Below are positions 43,530-53,219 of a stretch of DNA of 64,000 nt, piece after piece (position 1 is the stretch's first letter; each line of letters opens with the position of its first letter). The notes under the pieces were generated by a model. The model ran no database searches. It had not been told where the DNA came from and saw nothing but the letters and a program-made list of their open reading frames with translations. Both the position numbers and the translations under genes were made by a program. Source of the DNA: Flavobacterium salmonis (GTDB taxonomy: Bacteria; Bacteroidota; Bacteroidia; Flavobacteriales; Flavobacteriaceae); contig NZ_CAIJDP010000046.1 in NCBI RefSeq assembly GCF_903819435.1, forward strand, positions 43,781 through 107,780, read 5' to 3'.

Positions 43530-43565
43530 AAAAACCTCCCAAATCAATTGATTTGGGAGGTTTTT
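43530..43565. terminator. Strong palindromic terminator
   Basis: AAAAACCTCCCAAATCA with its full complement around a short ATT loop; A and T tracts flank the stem, so it works on both strands. Confidence 0.92.
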
Positions 43566-43749
43566 AATTACCTGTTTGGATGAGATTTTTTTTAAATAGT
43601 AATGATTTCTCAATTTCAGAATCAAGCCTAATTATTGTTTTTTGAAACCGCAATTTTGCCTGCTTCCATAAAAAACATACTCGAAGCTCAAAGAGATATA
43701 GACCAAGTGCTTCTATAGCCCATTTACCTGTTTTTCCATAGAAAATATT
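43564..43749 (-). pseudogene. Possible decayed coding relic
   Basis: In the 696-bp stretch without genes (43525-44220), the minus strand has a 61-codon open frame with no start codon. It reads NIFYGKTGKWAIEALGLY near its beginning and LRFQKTIIRLDSEIEKS later, looking more protein-like than chance. No family recognised. The rest of the stretch is AT-rich with no further frame, RNA or repeat that I can support. Confidence 0.3.
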
Positions 43750-44220
43750 TCAGAACTGTGTGCCTTAAAATAGCGACTAAACAATTGAAAGAGTATACAG
43801 CCGTCGCAATTATGGTTCTGAAATCAATTAAAATAACAATTGTAGTAACGCTTCACCTCCTGATATTCCATAGACAGGAAAATCAGAAAGTCCTTTTTTT
43901 GAAAGCATTGTTTTAATGAATTTTAAACGTCACTAAATTTCGAAATACGAAGGAAGAGTATTAAAACGCTAACCACACTAGAATTGTTTTTCGGCGATTT
44001 AAAGCATATTTAGATAAAATGATGCGGGTAATTTATCAAAAAAGTAATTAATTTTTGTAGTAAAATTAATTTTATATTAGCGCATAAGAAAAGCTGACTC
44101 ATAACTTTAGATGATTTGTATATCAATACTTAAAAGTTTACTGAGAGACTATAGCTGTAAACCGTTATTTTAATCTGAATTGCTGAAAAAATGGAATCAA
44201 TTAACCAAAAATAAACAATA

Positions 44221-45564
44221 TTGATGAATGCTGTACTTTGGGAAGAAGTTTTAAAATTTGAATTGGATAATCCAAATGATGAATATGGTTTTTTGATTAG
44301 ATTAGCTTTTGAAAATAAATGGACTCTACATTTTGCGAAAACGGCAGTCCTTGAGTATAAAAAATTCATGTATCTCGCTGCTGTTGCTAATGAAATGGTT
44401 TCACCTTCAGAAATCGTCGATATTGTCTGGCATCAACACCTCATTTTCACGGGTTCATATTCTAATTTTTGCTCACTATTGTCTAAAAGGATTGAACATA
44501 TTCCGTCGACTCATAACCGGTCTGAGGCGCAAAAATTCCATAAGGCTAAAGAAAAGACAAGAGAATTGTATGAGCAGAATTTTGGAAAACAACCTCAGGA
44601 AATTTGGGAATATTCGAATGCACTTGATTCTTTAGGTTTGGATAGAAGCAAGATTGAAATTGTCAGACTTAAAAAAGTGTTTTTAGGATTATTTGCACTT
44701 CTCATTTTTCCAATTTATTATAGTGTCAAGCCAATTTTAATAGAAATTCAGAATCCTGAATTTTTGATTTTTTATATTTTATTGTTTGCAGCGGTAATCA
44801 CTTTGTTGATGCGCTTTGTAAAAACAGCCTTAAATTCCTTTTATGAGAATATAAAAGCAAATTTAATTTTGTTAAATCTTAGTCCTTTTGAACTTGTTTT
44901 TCTTCAAAAAAACAAATTAGAATTTGTTATTCACGGGGTTGTAAATAATTTAATCAGCAATAATAAAGTGGAGGTTTTAGGGAATAATAGGCTGAACCTC
45001 ATTGATGAAGGGTTAACTGATAATAAATATGAAAATTGTGTTATTGAGATCATGAAAGAATATGAGCCCATGCCTTATCCTCAATTGTTTAAAATAGTAT
45101 CCCAAAAACCAATATTTGGACAATTAGAAAAAGCAGTTGTCGGAATTAGGCAAAAAATTACAGAATCTAAGCAATTTATGCAAATTATAAAAAGGGCTAT
45201 GTTGATTTTGGGTCTGGTTTTAAGTATTGGTTTTAGCAGATTTATTTCGGGTGTTTTGAGAGATAAACCCGTTACTTTTTTGCTTTTTGTGCTTTTTGCA
45301 TTAGTGATAATATCTAATTTTTATTTTCACAAAATAATAGATTACTTGTTTAGTGATACAATTCCTATGTCTTTTAAAGATGAAAAAAAGAGTACTGAAG
45401 CTGAAAAAGACTGGCAATGGAATTATTTTCTGTATGGAGAAGTGATACTGGCAACTTCTTTCATTCCTTTAACAGGTTATATAAACAGAAATGCAGGTTC
45501 AAACGGAGGATCTGGCTGTGGAAGTTCTTGTGGTAGTTCCTGTGGCGGGTGTGGTGGAGATTAA
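44221..45564 (+). CDS. Membrane protein with WHQH motif domain and Gly/Cys-rich tail (TIGR04222-like)
   Basis: 447 residues. The N-terminal 115 residues contain DIVWHQHLIFTGSYSNFC, resembling the glycine-rich-domain-protein (DUF1399) motif. Two hydrophobic segments lie at about 153-200 and two more at about 322-368, so loop and tail topology are uncertain. The end is a compact low-complexity tail, GSGCGSSCGSSCGG followed by CGGD, with four Cys. Membrane proteins with this kind of tail are grouped under TIGR04222; the function is unknown, and the tail recalls modified-peptide or metal-binding sequences. Monocistronic, with a terminator right after it. Confidence 0.72.
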   Translation: MMNAVLWEEVLKFELDNPNDEYGFLIRLAFENKWTLHFAKTAVLEYKKFMYLAAVANEMVSPSEIVDIVWHQHLIFTGSYSNFCSLLSKRIEHIPSTHNRSEAQKFHKAKEKTRELYEQNFGKQPQEIWEYSNALDSLGLDRSKIEIVRLKKVFLGLFALLIFPIYYSVKPILIEIQNPEFLIFYILLFAAVITLLMRFVKTALNSFYENIKANLILLNLSPFELVFLQKNKLEFVIHGVVNNLISNNKVEVLGNNRLNLIDEGLTDNKYENCVIEIMKEYEPMPYPQLFKIVSQKPIFGQLEKAVVGIRQKITESKQFMQIIKRAMLILGLVLSIGFSRFISGVLRDKPVTFLLFVLFALVIISNFYFHKIIDYLFSDTIPMSFKDEKKSTEAEKDWQWNYFLYGEVILATSFIPLTGYINRNAGSNGGSGCGSSCGSSCGGCGGD

Positions 45565-45570
45565 GAAGAA

Positions 45571-45606
45571 AAGAAGCTACTCATTACTGAAACAGCTTCT
45601 TTTTTT
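45571..45606. terminator. Terminator between convergent genes
   Basis: AGAAGCT / AGCTTCT stem with a loop of about 15 bases and T7 on the plus strand, in the 43-bp gap between the tail protein and the propeller gene. Confidence 0.75.
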
Positions 45607-45607
45607 G

Positions 45608-46807
45608 CTATCGAATTATTTTTAAATATCCGCTATAGATGTCGTCCTTAATAGAGGTTCTCATGTACATCATGTTTTCGTCTTTTGTTTCAAATTCAAA
45701 TTGAATTAACCCGGCATCACAATAATAAAACACGGACACATCATCCGGAAATTCAAGATTTGAAATAGGTAAGGTTGTTAGTTTTGCTTCGAATAATAGT
45801 TTACCATTCTCTAAATCTATCTGAAAAAGTTTTCCTTTACGGGTATAGCCCCAAAGCGTATCATCATGTTCAGTAATGTATTGAATATTATCTTCCATAA
45901 AATCAGTTTTCCATATCTGAGTACCTGTTTTTGAGTCAACAGAATATACAGAAGAAACTGTTGAACCTTGTGTCCCAAAATATATTTTTTTGTCTTTGCA
46001 AAATATACGTTCCTTAATGTTGTATTGATTTTCGTCTAATTTAAATTGCCACAGGTTATCTAATTTATTAGGGCCTAAAGCAAAAAGTACATCCTTTTCA
46101 TTTGCTATAAATACATTTTCACCATCTGTTACAGGTTTTCCGTTCATAGCGGTCTCGAAACTTCTTTGAGAGAGAGGTTTACCTGTGTTTGCTTCAAAAC
46201 TGTAAAAACAGGATTCACTTGGTGTAAAAATTTTATTGTCAAAATAGAGAACCGGAATATCGTTATTTAAGCTGTCAAACTTATAATTCCATACTAAAGC
46301 TCCATTTTTTATATCAAGAGCATAAATATTGCCGTTCTGAGCATTTACATAAAGTTTTCCATTATTTACGATTGGAGTTTGATTTTTGAGTATGATCTTA
46401 TCTGTGCTATTTCCTATTCTGGATTTCCAAAAAACATCACCACTTTGGTTGTCAATTGCGAAAATTTCACCGTTAATAAAAGGAACGTATACAACTCCGT
46501 CATGTAGCGTTACTGCATTTGCACACATTTCTGTATAGGAATCAGTTGCTTTTACAGTCCATACAATTTGTTCGGAATCTAAATCAAATGAAAAAAGGTT
46601 GCCATCGTAATCATAAATCAGGATTCCATTATCGTATAACGGAACTTTTGCGAACGGATTTATGATTTTGTTTGTGACTACATCATTAATTGGTGAAACT
46701 TCCTCATTAGAAGGATTCGTTTTGCCAGGTTCTGAAACGGTTGGCACTTGTCCAAAGACATTTATAACTGTAAATACAAATAAAAGAATTATGAGTTTTT
46801 TTTTCAT
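45608..46807 (-). CDS. Exported PQQ-like beta-propeller protein
   Basis: 399 residues with a signal peptide ending near residue 20 (VFGQ). Repeating blades show the pattern IYALDIKNGALVWNYKF, IFAIDNQSGDVFWKSRI and VYSVDSKTGTQIWKTDF, each with the Gly-x-x-x-Trp of PQQ-like propellers (as in BamB and quinoprotein dehydrogenases). No dehydrogenase active-site Asp or heme-binding motif, so it is probably a binding or scaffold protein. Transcribed alone, convergent with the tail protein gene. Confidence 0.82.
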   Translation of the reverse strand: MKKKLIILLFVFTVINVFGQVPTVSEPGKTNPSNEEVSPINDVVTNKIINPFAKVPLYDNGILIYDYDGNLFSFDLDSEQIVWTVKATDSYTEMCANAVTLHDGVVYVPFINGEIFAIDNQSGDVFWKSRIGNSTDKIILKNQTPIVNNGKLYVNAQNGNIYALDIKNGALVWNYKFDSLNNDIPVLYFDNKIFTPSESCFYSFEANTGKPLSQRSFETAMNGKPVTDGENVFIANEKDVLFALGPNKLDNLWQFKLDENQYNIKERIFCKDKKIYFGTQGSTVSSVYSVDSKTGTQIWKTDFMEDNIQYITEHDDTLWGYTRKGKLFQIDLENGKLLFEAKLTTLPISNLEFPDDVSVFYYCDAGLIQFEFETKDENMMYMRTSIKDDIYSGYLKIIR

Positions 46808-47007
46808 TTTTAAAGTTTTGGTTGATGAATTGATTTCTTTACAGCAATAAAGTTGCCAAACAAAACAATATCTATGTCAAATGTAATAAAAAATTATTAC
46901 AGCGTTTTTAGAAGAAAATAACCTTGGGGAAAATCCTGTTTTTTAACAGATGAGATGTGAATACACTCAATGTCTTCTTCTAAAGTAATTTAGGGTAATG
47001 TGGTACT

Positions 47008-47901
47008 TTACTGACTGCTAATTTCAAGCTTATATCCTTTGCTGCGTATAACAACAATGTTGATATTTGGATCTGATTCTAGTTTTTTTCTAAGCTTAGA
47101 TATAAACATATCCAAACTACGGCCTACAACAACACCTTCATCTTCCCATATCTCTTTTTGCAGGCGGCTTCTCTCTATGGTCGAGTTGGGTGACAATGCA
47201 AAGATGAGCAATAAACGGGTTTCCGTTCCGGTCAGGTCTGTTGTGTTTTCATTTATAATGAGCTTCCGATTCTTCGCGTCGAACAGCACCGAGCCTAAAG
47301 TGTACATATTAGTGTATTGACTCTCGGGCAAAACTTTTCGTGGCTTAACAGATCTCAAAAAAATAAATCCGGTAAATACTAAAAATGACAGGCTGCCCAG
47401 AAGATATCCGTTTTTTGCAGTATTTATTCCCGTCGGTTTGAATTTAATATTCATCATGTAACATGCTTTGGGTTGCTTTCTTCCTATACATGTTACAATA
47501 TCATCTTTTTTATTTTTGGAGATGGCATATCCATAAACTATACTGGAGTTGCCGCAGTTCAGGATGTTAACAACATAATCACTTGCGAGCGGGTCTTTTG
47601 CCAACAAACGCCGGGTTATATTCACTAGTGAGGACGGTTGAAAAGTAAGATCGTTCTCAAACCTGATCTGGTATTCATTTTCGGCGATCTTTTTTACCGC
47701 TAGCACCCTTGATATACTATCGCCCGACTCTAAAAGTAGTTCGTGTCCAATCTTGCGGAGTAAAACTTCTCTTTTGGCAAAGTCAAAGTCTTCATGATCT
47801 TCCATACTGAAAGCGGCACAGATTATACAGATAAACGAAAGTAATAGTGACCCGAACACGTATTTGCGTTTTCCTGAGATTAGATTTCGACTAAGTTGCA
47901 T
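47008..47901 (-). CDS. Membrane-anchored winged-helix regulator
   Basis: 297 residues with a reversed ToxR-type layout: membrane helix at 14-32, a periplasmic domain of about 130 residues (with Cys115, Cys138 and Cys147), a second helix at 164-183, then a cytoplasmic OmpR-type winged helix at about 195-297 (LTGTETRLLLIFALSPNS, SRLQKEIWEDEG, DMFISKLRKKLE, IRSKGYKLEI). No receiver domain, so it probably senses a periplasmic signal directly. Divergent from the exported protein at 48037; repeated TTTACA sites lie between the two starts. Confidence 0.85.
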   Translation of the reverse strand: MQLSRNLISGKRKYVFGSLLLSFICIICAAFSMEDHEDFDFAKREVLLRKIGHELLLESGDSISRVLAVKKIAENEYQIRFENDLTFQPSSLVNITRRLLAKDPLASDYVVNILNCGNSSIVYGYAISKNKKDDIVTCIGRKQPKACYMMNIKFKPTGINTAKNGYLLGSLSFLVFTGFIFLRSVKPRKVLPESQYTNMYTLGSVLFDAKNRKLIINENTTDLTGTETRLLLIFALSPNSTIERSRLQKEIWEDEGVVVGRSLDMFISKLRKKLESDPNINIVVIRSKGYKLEISSQ

Positions 47902-47910
47902 TGTGTCAAG

Positions 47911-47944
47911 TTTTTATTTACAAAGTTTACATTTTTATTTACAA
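47911..47944. promoter_or_regulatory. Direct repeats in the divergent promoter of the winged-helix regulator
   Basis: TTTTTATTTACAA occurs at 47911 and again, identically, at 47932, a 21-bp period; a third TTTACA lies between them at 47926. Repeats in phase with the helix suit tandem binding by an OmpR-type winged helix. Confidence 0.6.
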
Positions 47945-48036
47945 TTTTAATCTCTCAAACCGAAAAATATCAAAGTAATTTCGCTGCATAAACTTTAAGA
48001 GATAAAACTATATTATTAATTAAATCTACAAAAAAC

Positions 48037-48633
48037 ATGAAAAAAATAATCTATGTGTTGATCTTACCTCTGGTTGTGGTAAGTGGACTTGTATTTAGCT
48101 TCGCTCCGTTTCCCAATGGCTCGGATGCTAATCGTGAAATTAAAAACGAGACTTCTAAAAAGTCAATCCCAAATCCCCTCTCTGCTGCTGAAAGAAAAAC
48201 GGTGTTAAAAAAATGGGAGGCTACCCCTGATGGTATAAGGTACAAAAAATGGGAAGCATCTCCTGCGGGTAAAAAAGTGTATGCAAGTGCTGCCAAAATA
48301 AGGATGGCTGTCAGGGATTATACCAATATGAAGGGAGTTGTAACGTCTCTTTCTCTTCCACCAGGTTCAAGATTAGGTTTCGGAGTGATGGTCAGGATTA
48401 ATGGGGATGATTATATACTTAGTTTTGGGTCGGAAAAGTCTGATAATAGTTTTTTAAACTTTAACAATCAATTTCAGCAATTGCATAAACTGAAAGTTAA
48501 CGACAAAATAATTATAAAAAGCCATGCGGTATCACATGCTCCCAAGTATTTATATCCAATAGTATCGGGAGATTATGTAGAATTAGATAGTAAAATAATT
48601 TATAAGCGTGCACCTCGCAACGGCGGTTGCTGA
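48037..48633 (+). CDS. Small exported protein, probable target of the divergent regulator
   Basis: 198 residues with a hydrophobic N-terminal segment (YVLILPLVVVSGLVFSFA) that is a signal peptide or anchor. Residues about 55-85 contain a short internal repeat, KKWEATPDGIRYKKW and then WEASPAGKK. The C-terminal 90 residues are beta-rich (GFGVMVRINGDDYILSFG) and the protein ends RNGGC. No known family. Its divergence from the membrane regulator across 135 bp with tandem repeats suggests a paired system. Confidence 0.7.
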   Translation: MKKIIYVLILPLVVVSGLVFSFAPFPNGSDANREIKNETSKKSIPNPLSAAERKTVLKKWEATPDGIRYKKWEASPAGKKVYASAAKIRMAVRDYTNMKGVVTSLSLPPGSRLGFGVMVRINGDDYILSFGSEKSDNSFLNFNNQFQQLHKLKVNDKIIIKSHAVSHAPKYLYPIVSGDYVELDSKIIYKRAPRNGGC

Positions 48634-48843
48634 GTAAATCAGGAAAATTCTATGACCTTTTAGCTGATCAGGCTATATCGGATTCTATTGAATTTCATAT
48701 TAAGATCACCGCAAAAAAAATCTGAATACTGAATGTGTTATTATGATGACATCATTCTATTTATGCTTAAAAAATGCATTGATTCGTTTTGGCATTGATT
48801 TCAAACTTCTTCTGTCTTTTTTGGAGGAAAAAATTGGCATAAA

Positions 48844-48871
48844 AAAAAGCCTCTCAGTTGAGAGGCTTTTT
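48844..48871 (-). terminator. Terminator following tRNA-Gln
   Basis: AAAGCCTCTCA / TGAGAGGCTTT stem with, in the minus direction, a T8 tail, three bases past the 3' end of the tRNA. Confidence 0.88.
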
Positions 48872-48874
48872 ATG

Positions 48875-48945
48875 TTGGTCTACAAGGACTCGAACCTTGA
48901 AAGACTGCACCAAAAACAGTTGTGTTACCATTACACCATAGACCA
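48875..48945 (-). tRNA. tRNA-Gln (anticodon TTG)
   Basis: Minus-strand sequence folds as a complete tRNA: 7-bp acceptor stem TGGTCTA / TAGACCA, D arm with GGTAA loop, anticodon arm ACTGT-TTTTGGT-GCAGT giving anticodon TTG, and T arm CAAGG-TTCGAGT-CCTTG. CCA is not encoded. The 560-bp stretch 48634-49193 holds only this tRNA, its terminator and the promoter of the next gene. Confidence 0.95.
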
Positions 48946-49098
48946 ATAATAGAGCGGTTAAGCGAGTGCAAATTTAAAGCTTTTTTTAGTTTGCGCAAAT
49001 TTTTTGGATAAAAAATTTAATTATTTTTTGTTTTTTTTTCTTTCGAATTCGTAATAAAGTTACAAGTATTTCACAAACAGCAGGTTACTTTTGCTAAA

Positions 49099-49106
49099 TA
49101 CTTTTG
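49099..49106 (+). promoter_or_regulatory. -7 box (TACTTTTG) for the DUF2723 gene
   Basis: Matches the Bacteroidota consensus TAnnTTTG, 88 bp before the start codon. A -33 TTG at proper spacing is not evident. Confidence 0.4.
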
Positions 49107-49193
49107 TAGAATTTTTTGTTAATGCTCGTTTCTTTACACAAAAAAACATTTTCTTTGTAACATAGAAAACATACAAAATTTTAACATCTAAAT

Positions 49194-52100
49194 ATGGCAC
49201 AATTCAATTTCAATAAATGGAATACAATTATTGGTTGGTTTGCATTTGCAATCGCTTTAATTACCTACACACTAACTGTTGAACCAACCATGAGTTTCTG
49301 GGATTGTGGCGAATATATTGCCACAGCAGCTAAACTTGAAGTTGGCCATCCACCAGGAGCACCGTTATTTCAAATGATGGGTGCCTTTTTTGCGATGTTT
49401 GCTTTAGATAATCAACATATTGCTGTAATGGTAAATATGATGTCTGTTTTTTCAAGCGCTTTTACTATTTTGTTTATGTTTTGGTCATCCTCAATGATTT
49501 TAAAAAAAATCATTGCACGTTTTGCAGAAATCGATCAAAATAATTCAATTGTAATATTGGGAAGTTCTTTTGTTGGGGCTTTAGCGTATACGTTTTCAGA
49601 CAGTTTTTGGTTTAATGCTGTTGAGGCTGAAGTTTATGCCATGGCTTCTTTATTAATCGCGTTGCTTTTTTGGCTTGGATTGCGTTGGGAACAGGATATG
49701 GATAAACCAAAAGGAAACAAATGGTTATTAATCATTTCTCTTGTTGTTGGACTTTCTTTTGGGGTTCACTTTATGGCTTTATTGACAATTCCTTCTATAG
49801 GATTTCTTTATTACTTCAAACACTACGAAAAAGTTACTATAAAAAACTTCATTATTGCCAATGTTGTAGTGATAGGTATTTTGTTGTTTATCTTTAAATT
49901 ACTTCTTCCTTTAACAATGGCTTTTTTCGGTAAGACCGAAATTTTTATGGTTAACAGTATGGGACTTCCTTTTAACTCAGGAACCATTTTCGTTGCTTTG
50001 CTCTTTATTGCTTTCTTTTATTTTGGTTTAAAATTTACCAAACAAAAAGGGCTCATTTTCTACAATACCATTATTCTTTGCATCTTATTCATTTTAATTG
50101 GTTTTTCTACCTGGATGATGCTGCCTGTACGCGCAAATGCCAATACAGTTATCAACGAAAACAAACCATCAGATGCTATAGAAGTTCTTGCTTATTATAA
50201 TCGTGAACAATATGGAGTAAATCCTTTATTTTATGGCCCTCAATACACCGAGGTTTTTGCCGGATTAGATGCCAAAACCCCTTATTTGGACAAAGCGCCT
50301 AATTACGAAAGGGATTATAAAACCGGTAAATACATCATTACGAATAATTATAAAAATGCAGATCAAAATAGTGATGATAATCAAAAAACAATTCTGCCTA
50401 GAATGTGGAGCACAGAAACAGCCCATATTCAAAATTACATCAACTTTACAAATCCGCCACAATTTAAAATAAACCCTAATTACCCTTACGAGGATGATTT
50501 AGCAAAGTACGGAATTGATGCTAGTCAGTTAAGTGAAGATGAATACAATAAAGCCACTGCTCAATTACGTAATGAAGTTGAGAAAACGGTTCACGAATTC
50601 AGACAGGCTTATGCTCAAAAGCAAATTGATAACGAAGGGTATATCAAGTTTTTAAGAAGTTATGGGGACTATTTAATTATCGAAAAACCAACAACTGTTG
50701 ATAATTTCAGTTTCATGTTTGAATATCAGTTTGGATATATGTACTGGAGATATCTGATGTGGAATTTCGTTGGAAGACAGAGCGATGTTCAGGGAAAATA
50801 TGATAATTTAGACGGAAACTGGATCAGCGGAATCAAAGCTTTAGATTCAGTACATTTAGGCTCACAAGACAATCTGCCTTCTGACGTACTAAATAATAAA
50901 GGACGAAATGCCTACTATTTTCTTCCTTTTATCCTGGGATTAATAGGATTGATGTATCATGCCAATAAAGATCTTAAAAGTTTTTATGTTCTTTTGGCGC
51001 TGTTTCTGTTTACAGGAATTGCACTGAAAATTTACTTAAACGAAAGGCCTTTTGAACCTCGTGAAAGAGATTATGCCTTGGTTGGTTCTTTTTATGTGTT
51101 TGCAATCTGGATAGGATTTGGAGTGTATTCATTATATGAGACCATTCAAAAATATCTGGCTCCAAAAATTGCCGGTCCAATTATTATTGCCGGAAGTTTA
51201 TTGGCAGCCCCTGTTTTAATGGCTTCTCAAAACTGGGATGATCATGACAGATCAGGCAAATATACAGCTGTTGCAATGGCAAAAGCATATCTGAGTTCAT
51301 GCGACAAAGACGCTATTTTATTTACCATTGGAGATAATGACACTTTCCCATTGTGGTATGCACAAGAAATTGAAGGTATTCGTACCGATGTAAAAATTGT
51401 AAACACAAGTCTTTTTATGACCGACTGGTATATTGACCAAATGAAAGCCAAAGCATATGAGTCAGATCCTTTACCAATATCTTTTACACATGATGAATAT
51501 GTTGGAGATAAATTAGACTATGTAGCTCATATTCAAAAAGTGGAAACACGTTGGAATATTAATGATTTCATTACTTTTATTAAGCATCCTAAATCGACTG
51601 TTACTTTACAAAACGGTCAAACCATTCACTTTTTCCCAACTAATAAAATAAGGGTTCCGGTTGATAAAAATACAATTATCAAAAACAAAGTGATTAATCC
51701 TAAATACAATGATTCTATAGTTCCCTATTTGGATATAGATATTAAAGGGACTTCGATATATAAAAATCGCCTAATGATGTTAGATATCTTAGCAAATAAT
51801 AACTGGAAGAGACCAATTTATTTTAGCGGCGGTGCTTTTGATGATGAAGATTATTTATGGCTGAAAGACTACTTACAGCTTGACGGAATGGTATACAAAT
51901 TAGTTCCAATCAAAAATACACCTTCAAAAGATGGAGGGCCAATGGATATGGGGCAAATTGATGCTGATAAAATGTATGACATCGTAACAAAATGGGATTG
52001 GGGTAATAGCAATGGAGATATTTATCATGACCCTGAAACCAGAAGAAACAGTATTACTTATCGTACCAATCTTTCTCGTTTAATGAATCAGCTTATTGCT

Positions 52101-52472
52101 GAAGGCAAAATCGACAAAGCTAAAAACATAATCAATCTTGCCATGACGAAAATGCCGTTAGACAAATATGGATATTATTCATTAGTAGAACCTTTTGCGG
52201 GCGGTTATTACAAAGTAGGAGAAAAAGAAAAAGCCCAGGATTTGCTAAATAAATTGGTTCAAAAATACAAAGAGAACCTGAATTATTATGGAACCTTAAG
52301 CGGTGCTGATCAATCTGATCTGGCCATTGACATAATAACAGATATAGAACGTTACAGAAGCTTGCTTCAGGTTATGAAAGAAAATAAAGACAACGCTTTT
52401 TATAACAATCATAAAACAACCTTTAATACGTATGTAAATGTATTTGAACGTTTTGGTCGTGAAAAAGAATAA
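49194..52472 (+). CDS. DUF2723 / GT117-type multispanning membrane glycosyltransferase
   Basis: 1092-residue inner-membrane protein. The first 340 residues hold 8-10 membrane helices of GT-C type, with the acidic motif FWDCGEYIATAAKLEVGHPPGAPL near residues 33-55, the expected catalytic loop for a lipid-linked donor. More helices follow near 575-675 and the last 400 residues are soluble, with RERDYALVGSFYVFAIW and TPR-like helices near the end. Relatives are linked to protein O-glycosylation and similar surface glycosylation in Bacteroidota. A single-gene unit with its own strong terminator. Confidence 0.9.
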   Translation: MAQFNFNKWNTIIGWFAFAIALITYTLTVEPTMSFWDCGEYIATAAKLEVGHPPGAPLFQMMGAFFAMFALDNQHIAVMVNMMSVFSSAFTILFMFWSSSMILKKIIARFAEIDQNNSIVILGSSFVGALAYTFSDSFWFNAVEAEVYAMASLLIALLFWLGLRWEQDMDKPKGNKWLLIISLVVGLSFGVHFMALLTIPSIGFLYYFKHYEKVTIKNFIIANVVVIGILLFIFKLLLPLTMAFFGKTEIFMVNSMGLPFNSGTIFVALLFIAFFYFGLKFTKQKGLIFYNTIILCILFILIGFSTWMMLPVRANANTVINENKPSDAIEVLAYYNREQYGVNPLFYGPQYTEVFAGLDAKTPYLDKAPNYERDYKTGKYIITNNYKNADQNSDDNQKTILPRMWSTETAHIQNYINFTNPPQFKINPNYPYEDDLAKYGIDASQLSEDEYNKATAQLRNEVEKTVHEFRQAYAQKQIDNEGYIKFLRSYGDYLIIEKPTTVDNFSFMFEYQFGYMYWRYLMWNFVGRQSDVQGKYDNLDGNWISGIKALDSVHLGSQDNLPSDVLNNKGRNAYYFLPFILGLIGLMYHANKDLKSFYVLLALFLFTGIALKIYLNERPFEPRERDYALVGSFYVFAIWIGFGVYSLYETIQKYLAPKIAGPIIIAGSLLAAPVLMASQNWDDHDRSGKYTAVAMAKAYLSSCDKDAILFTIGDNDTFPLWYAQEIEGIRTDVKIVNTSLFMTDWYIDQMKAKAYESDPLPISFTHDEYVGDKLDYVAHIQKVETRWNINDFITFIKHPKSTVTLQNGQTIHFFPTNKIRVPVDKNTIIKNKVINPKYNDSIVPYLDIDIKGTSIYKNRLMMLDILANNNWKRPIYFSGGAFDDEDYLWLKDYLQLDGMVYKLVPIKNTPSKDGGPMDMGQIDADKMYDIVTKWDWGNSNGDIYHDPETRRNSITYRTNLSRLMNQLIAEGKIDKAKNIINLAMTKMPLDKYGYYSLVEPFAGGYYKVGEKEKAQDLLNKLVQKYKENLNYYGTLSGADQSDLAIDIITDIERYRSLLQVMKENKDNAFYNNHKTTFNTYVNVFERFGREKE

Positions 52473-52493
52473 TATACGAAAAAGATACTGATT

Positions 52494-52536
52494 AAAAAAA
52501 TGCAGCGCTGTTAGATAAATAGCGCTGCATTTTTTA
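52494..52536 (+). terminator. Terminator of the GT117 gene
   Basis: AATGCAGCGCT / AGCGCTGCATT stem with a loop of about 11 bases and T6 tail. Confidence 0.92.
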
Positions 52537-52564
52537 ATTTTACATATCTCTAAATTGTTTCAAA

Positions 52565-53200
52565 ATGAGCTTTTATTGGGTCAAAACAAATTCATTTATA
52601 AAAAGGGTATTTTCTAAATATTGTTGGGATATTCCAAACAAAGAAAAGAAAATATACCTAACATTTGATGATGGTCCGACTCCCGAAGTTACAGACTGGG
52701 TTTTATCTGAATTGAAGAAATTTGATGCAAAAGCGACTTTTTTCTGTATTGGAAAAAACATTAATGCAAACACTTCTTTGTTTGAAAAATTAATTTCAGA
52801 AGGTCATTCAATAGGAAATCACACCATGAACCATGCAAATGGATGGAAAAGCAAAACAAATGATTATATTGAAAATGTAAAAAATTGTGCTGCTGTATTG
52901 GCCGGGAAAAAACTGAGTAGCTCACTATTTCGTCCTCCTTACGGAAAAATCAAAAAGACACAATCTAAAATCTTACGAAATTTAGGCTATAAAATAGTGA
53001 TGTGGGATGTTTTAAGTGCCGACTTTGATCAAACTATTACACCTGAAAAATGTCTGGAAAATGTTACTAAAAATGTAAAATCCGGAAGCGTAATTGTTTT
53101 TCATGACAGTATAAAAGCATCACAAAATTTAAAATTTGCACTACCTAAGACTTTAAGCTATCTAAAAGAAAATGGATTTGTATTTGATGTTGTCAGCTAA
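52565..53200 (+). CDS. Polysaccharide deacetylase (NodB domain, CE4)
   Basis: 211 residues comprising almost only the NodB domain. Motif 1 YLTFDDGPT carries the catalytic base and metal Asp; motif 2 HSIGNHTMNH gives the two metal His; motif 3 FRPPYGK; motif 4 VMWDVLSADFD; and motif 5 SVIVFHDS gives the final His. Predicted to remove N- or O-acetyl groups from peptidoglycan or a surface glycan. No clear signal peptide. Close to the convergent thioredoxin-fold gene (19 bp). Confidence 0.92.
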   Translation: MSFYWVKTNSFIKRVFSKYCWDIPNKEKKIYLTFDDGPTPEVTDWVLSELKKFDAKATFFCIGKNINANTSLFEKLISEGHSIGNHTMNHANGWKSKTNDYIENVKNCAAVLAGKKLSSSLFRPPYGKIKKTQSKILRNLGYKIVMWDVLSADFDQTITPEKCLENVTKNVKSGSVIVFHDSIKASQNLKFALPKTLSYLKENGFVFDVVS

Positions 53201-53219
53201 AACAATCCCTGGTTTTTCA

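Noticed and set aside
48743..48949. 68-codon plus-strand frame
   Set aside because: Overlaps the tRNA-Gln and its terminator on the opposite strand.
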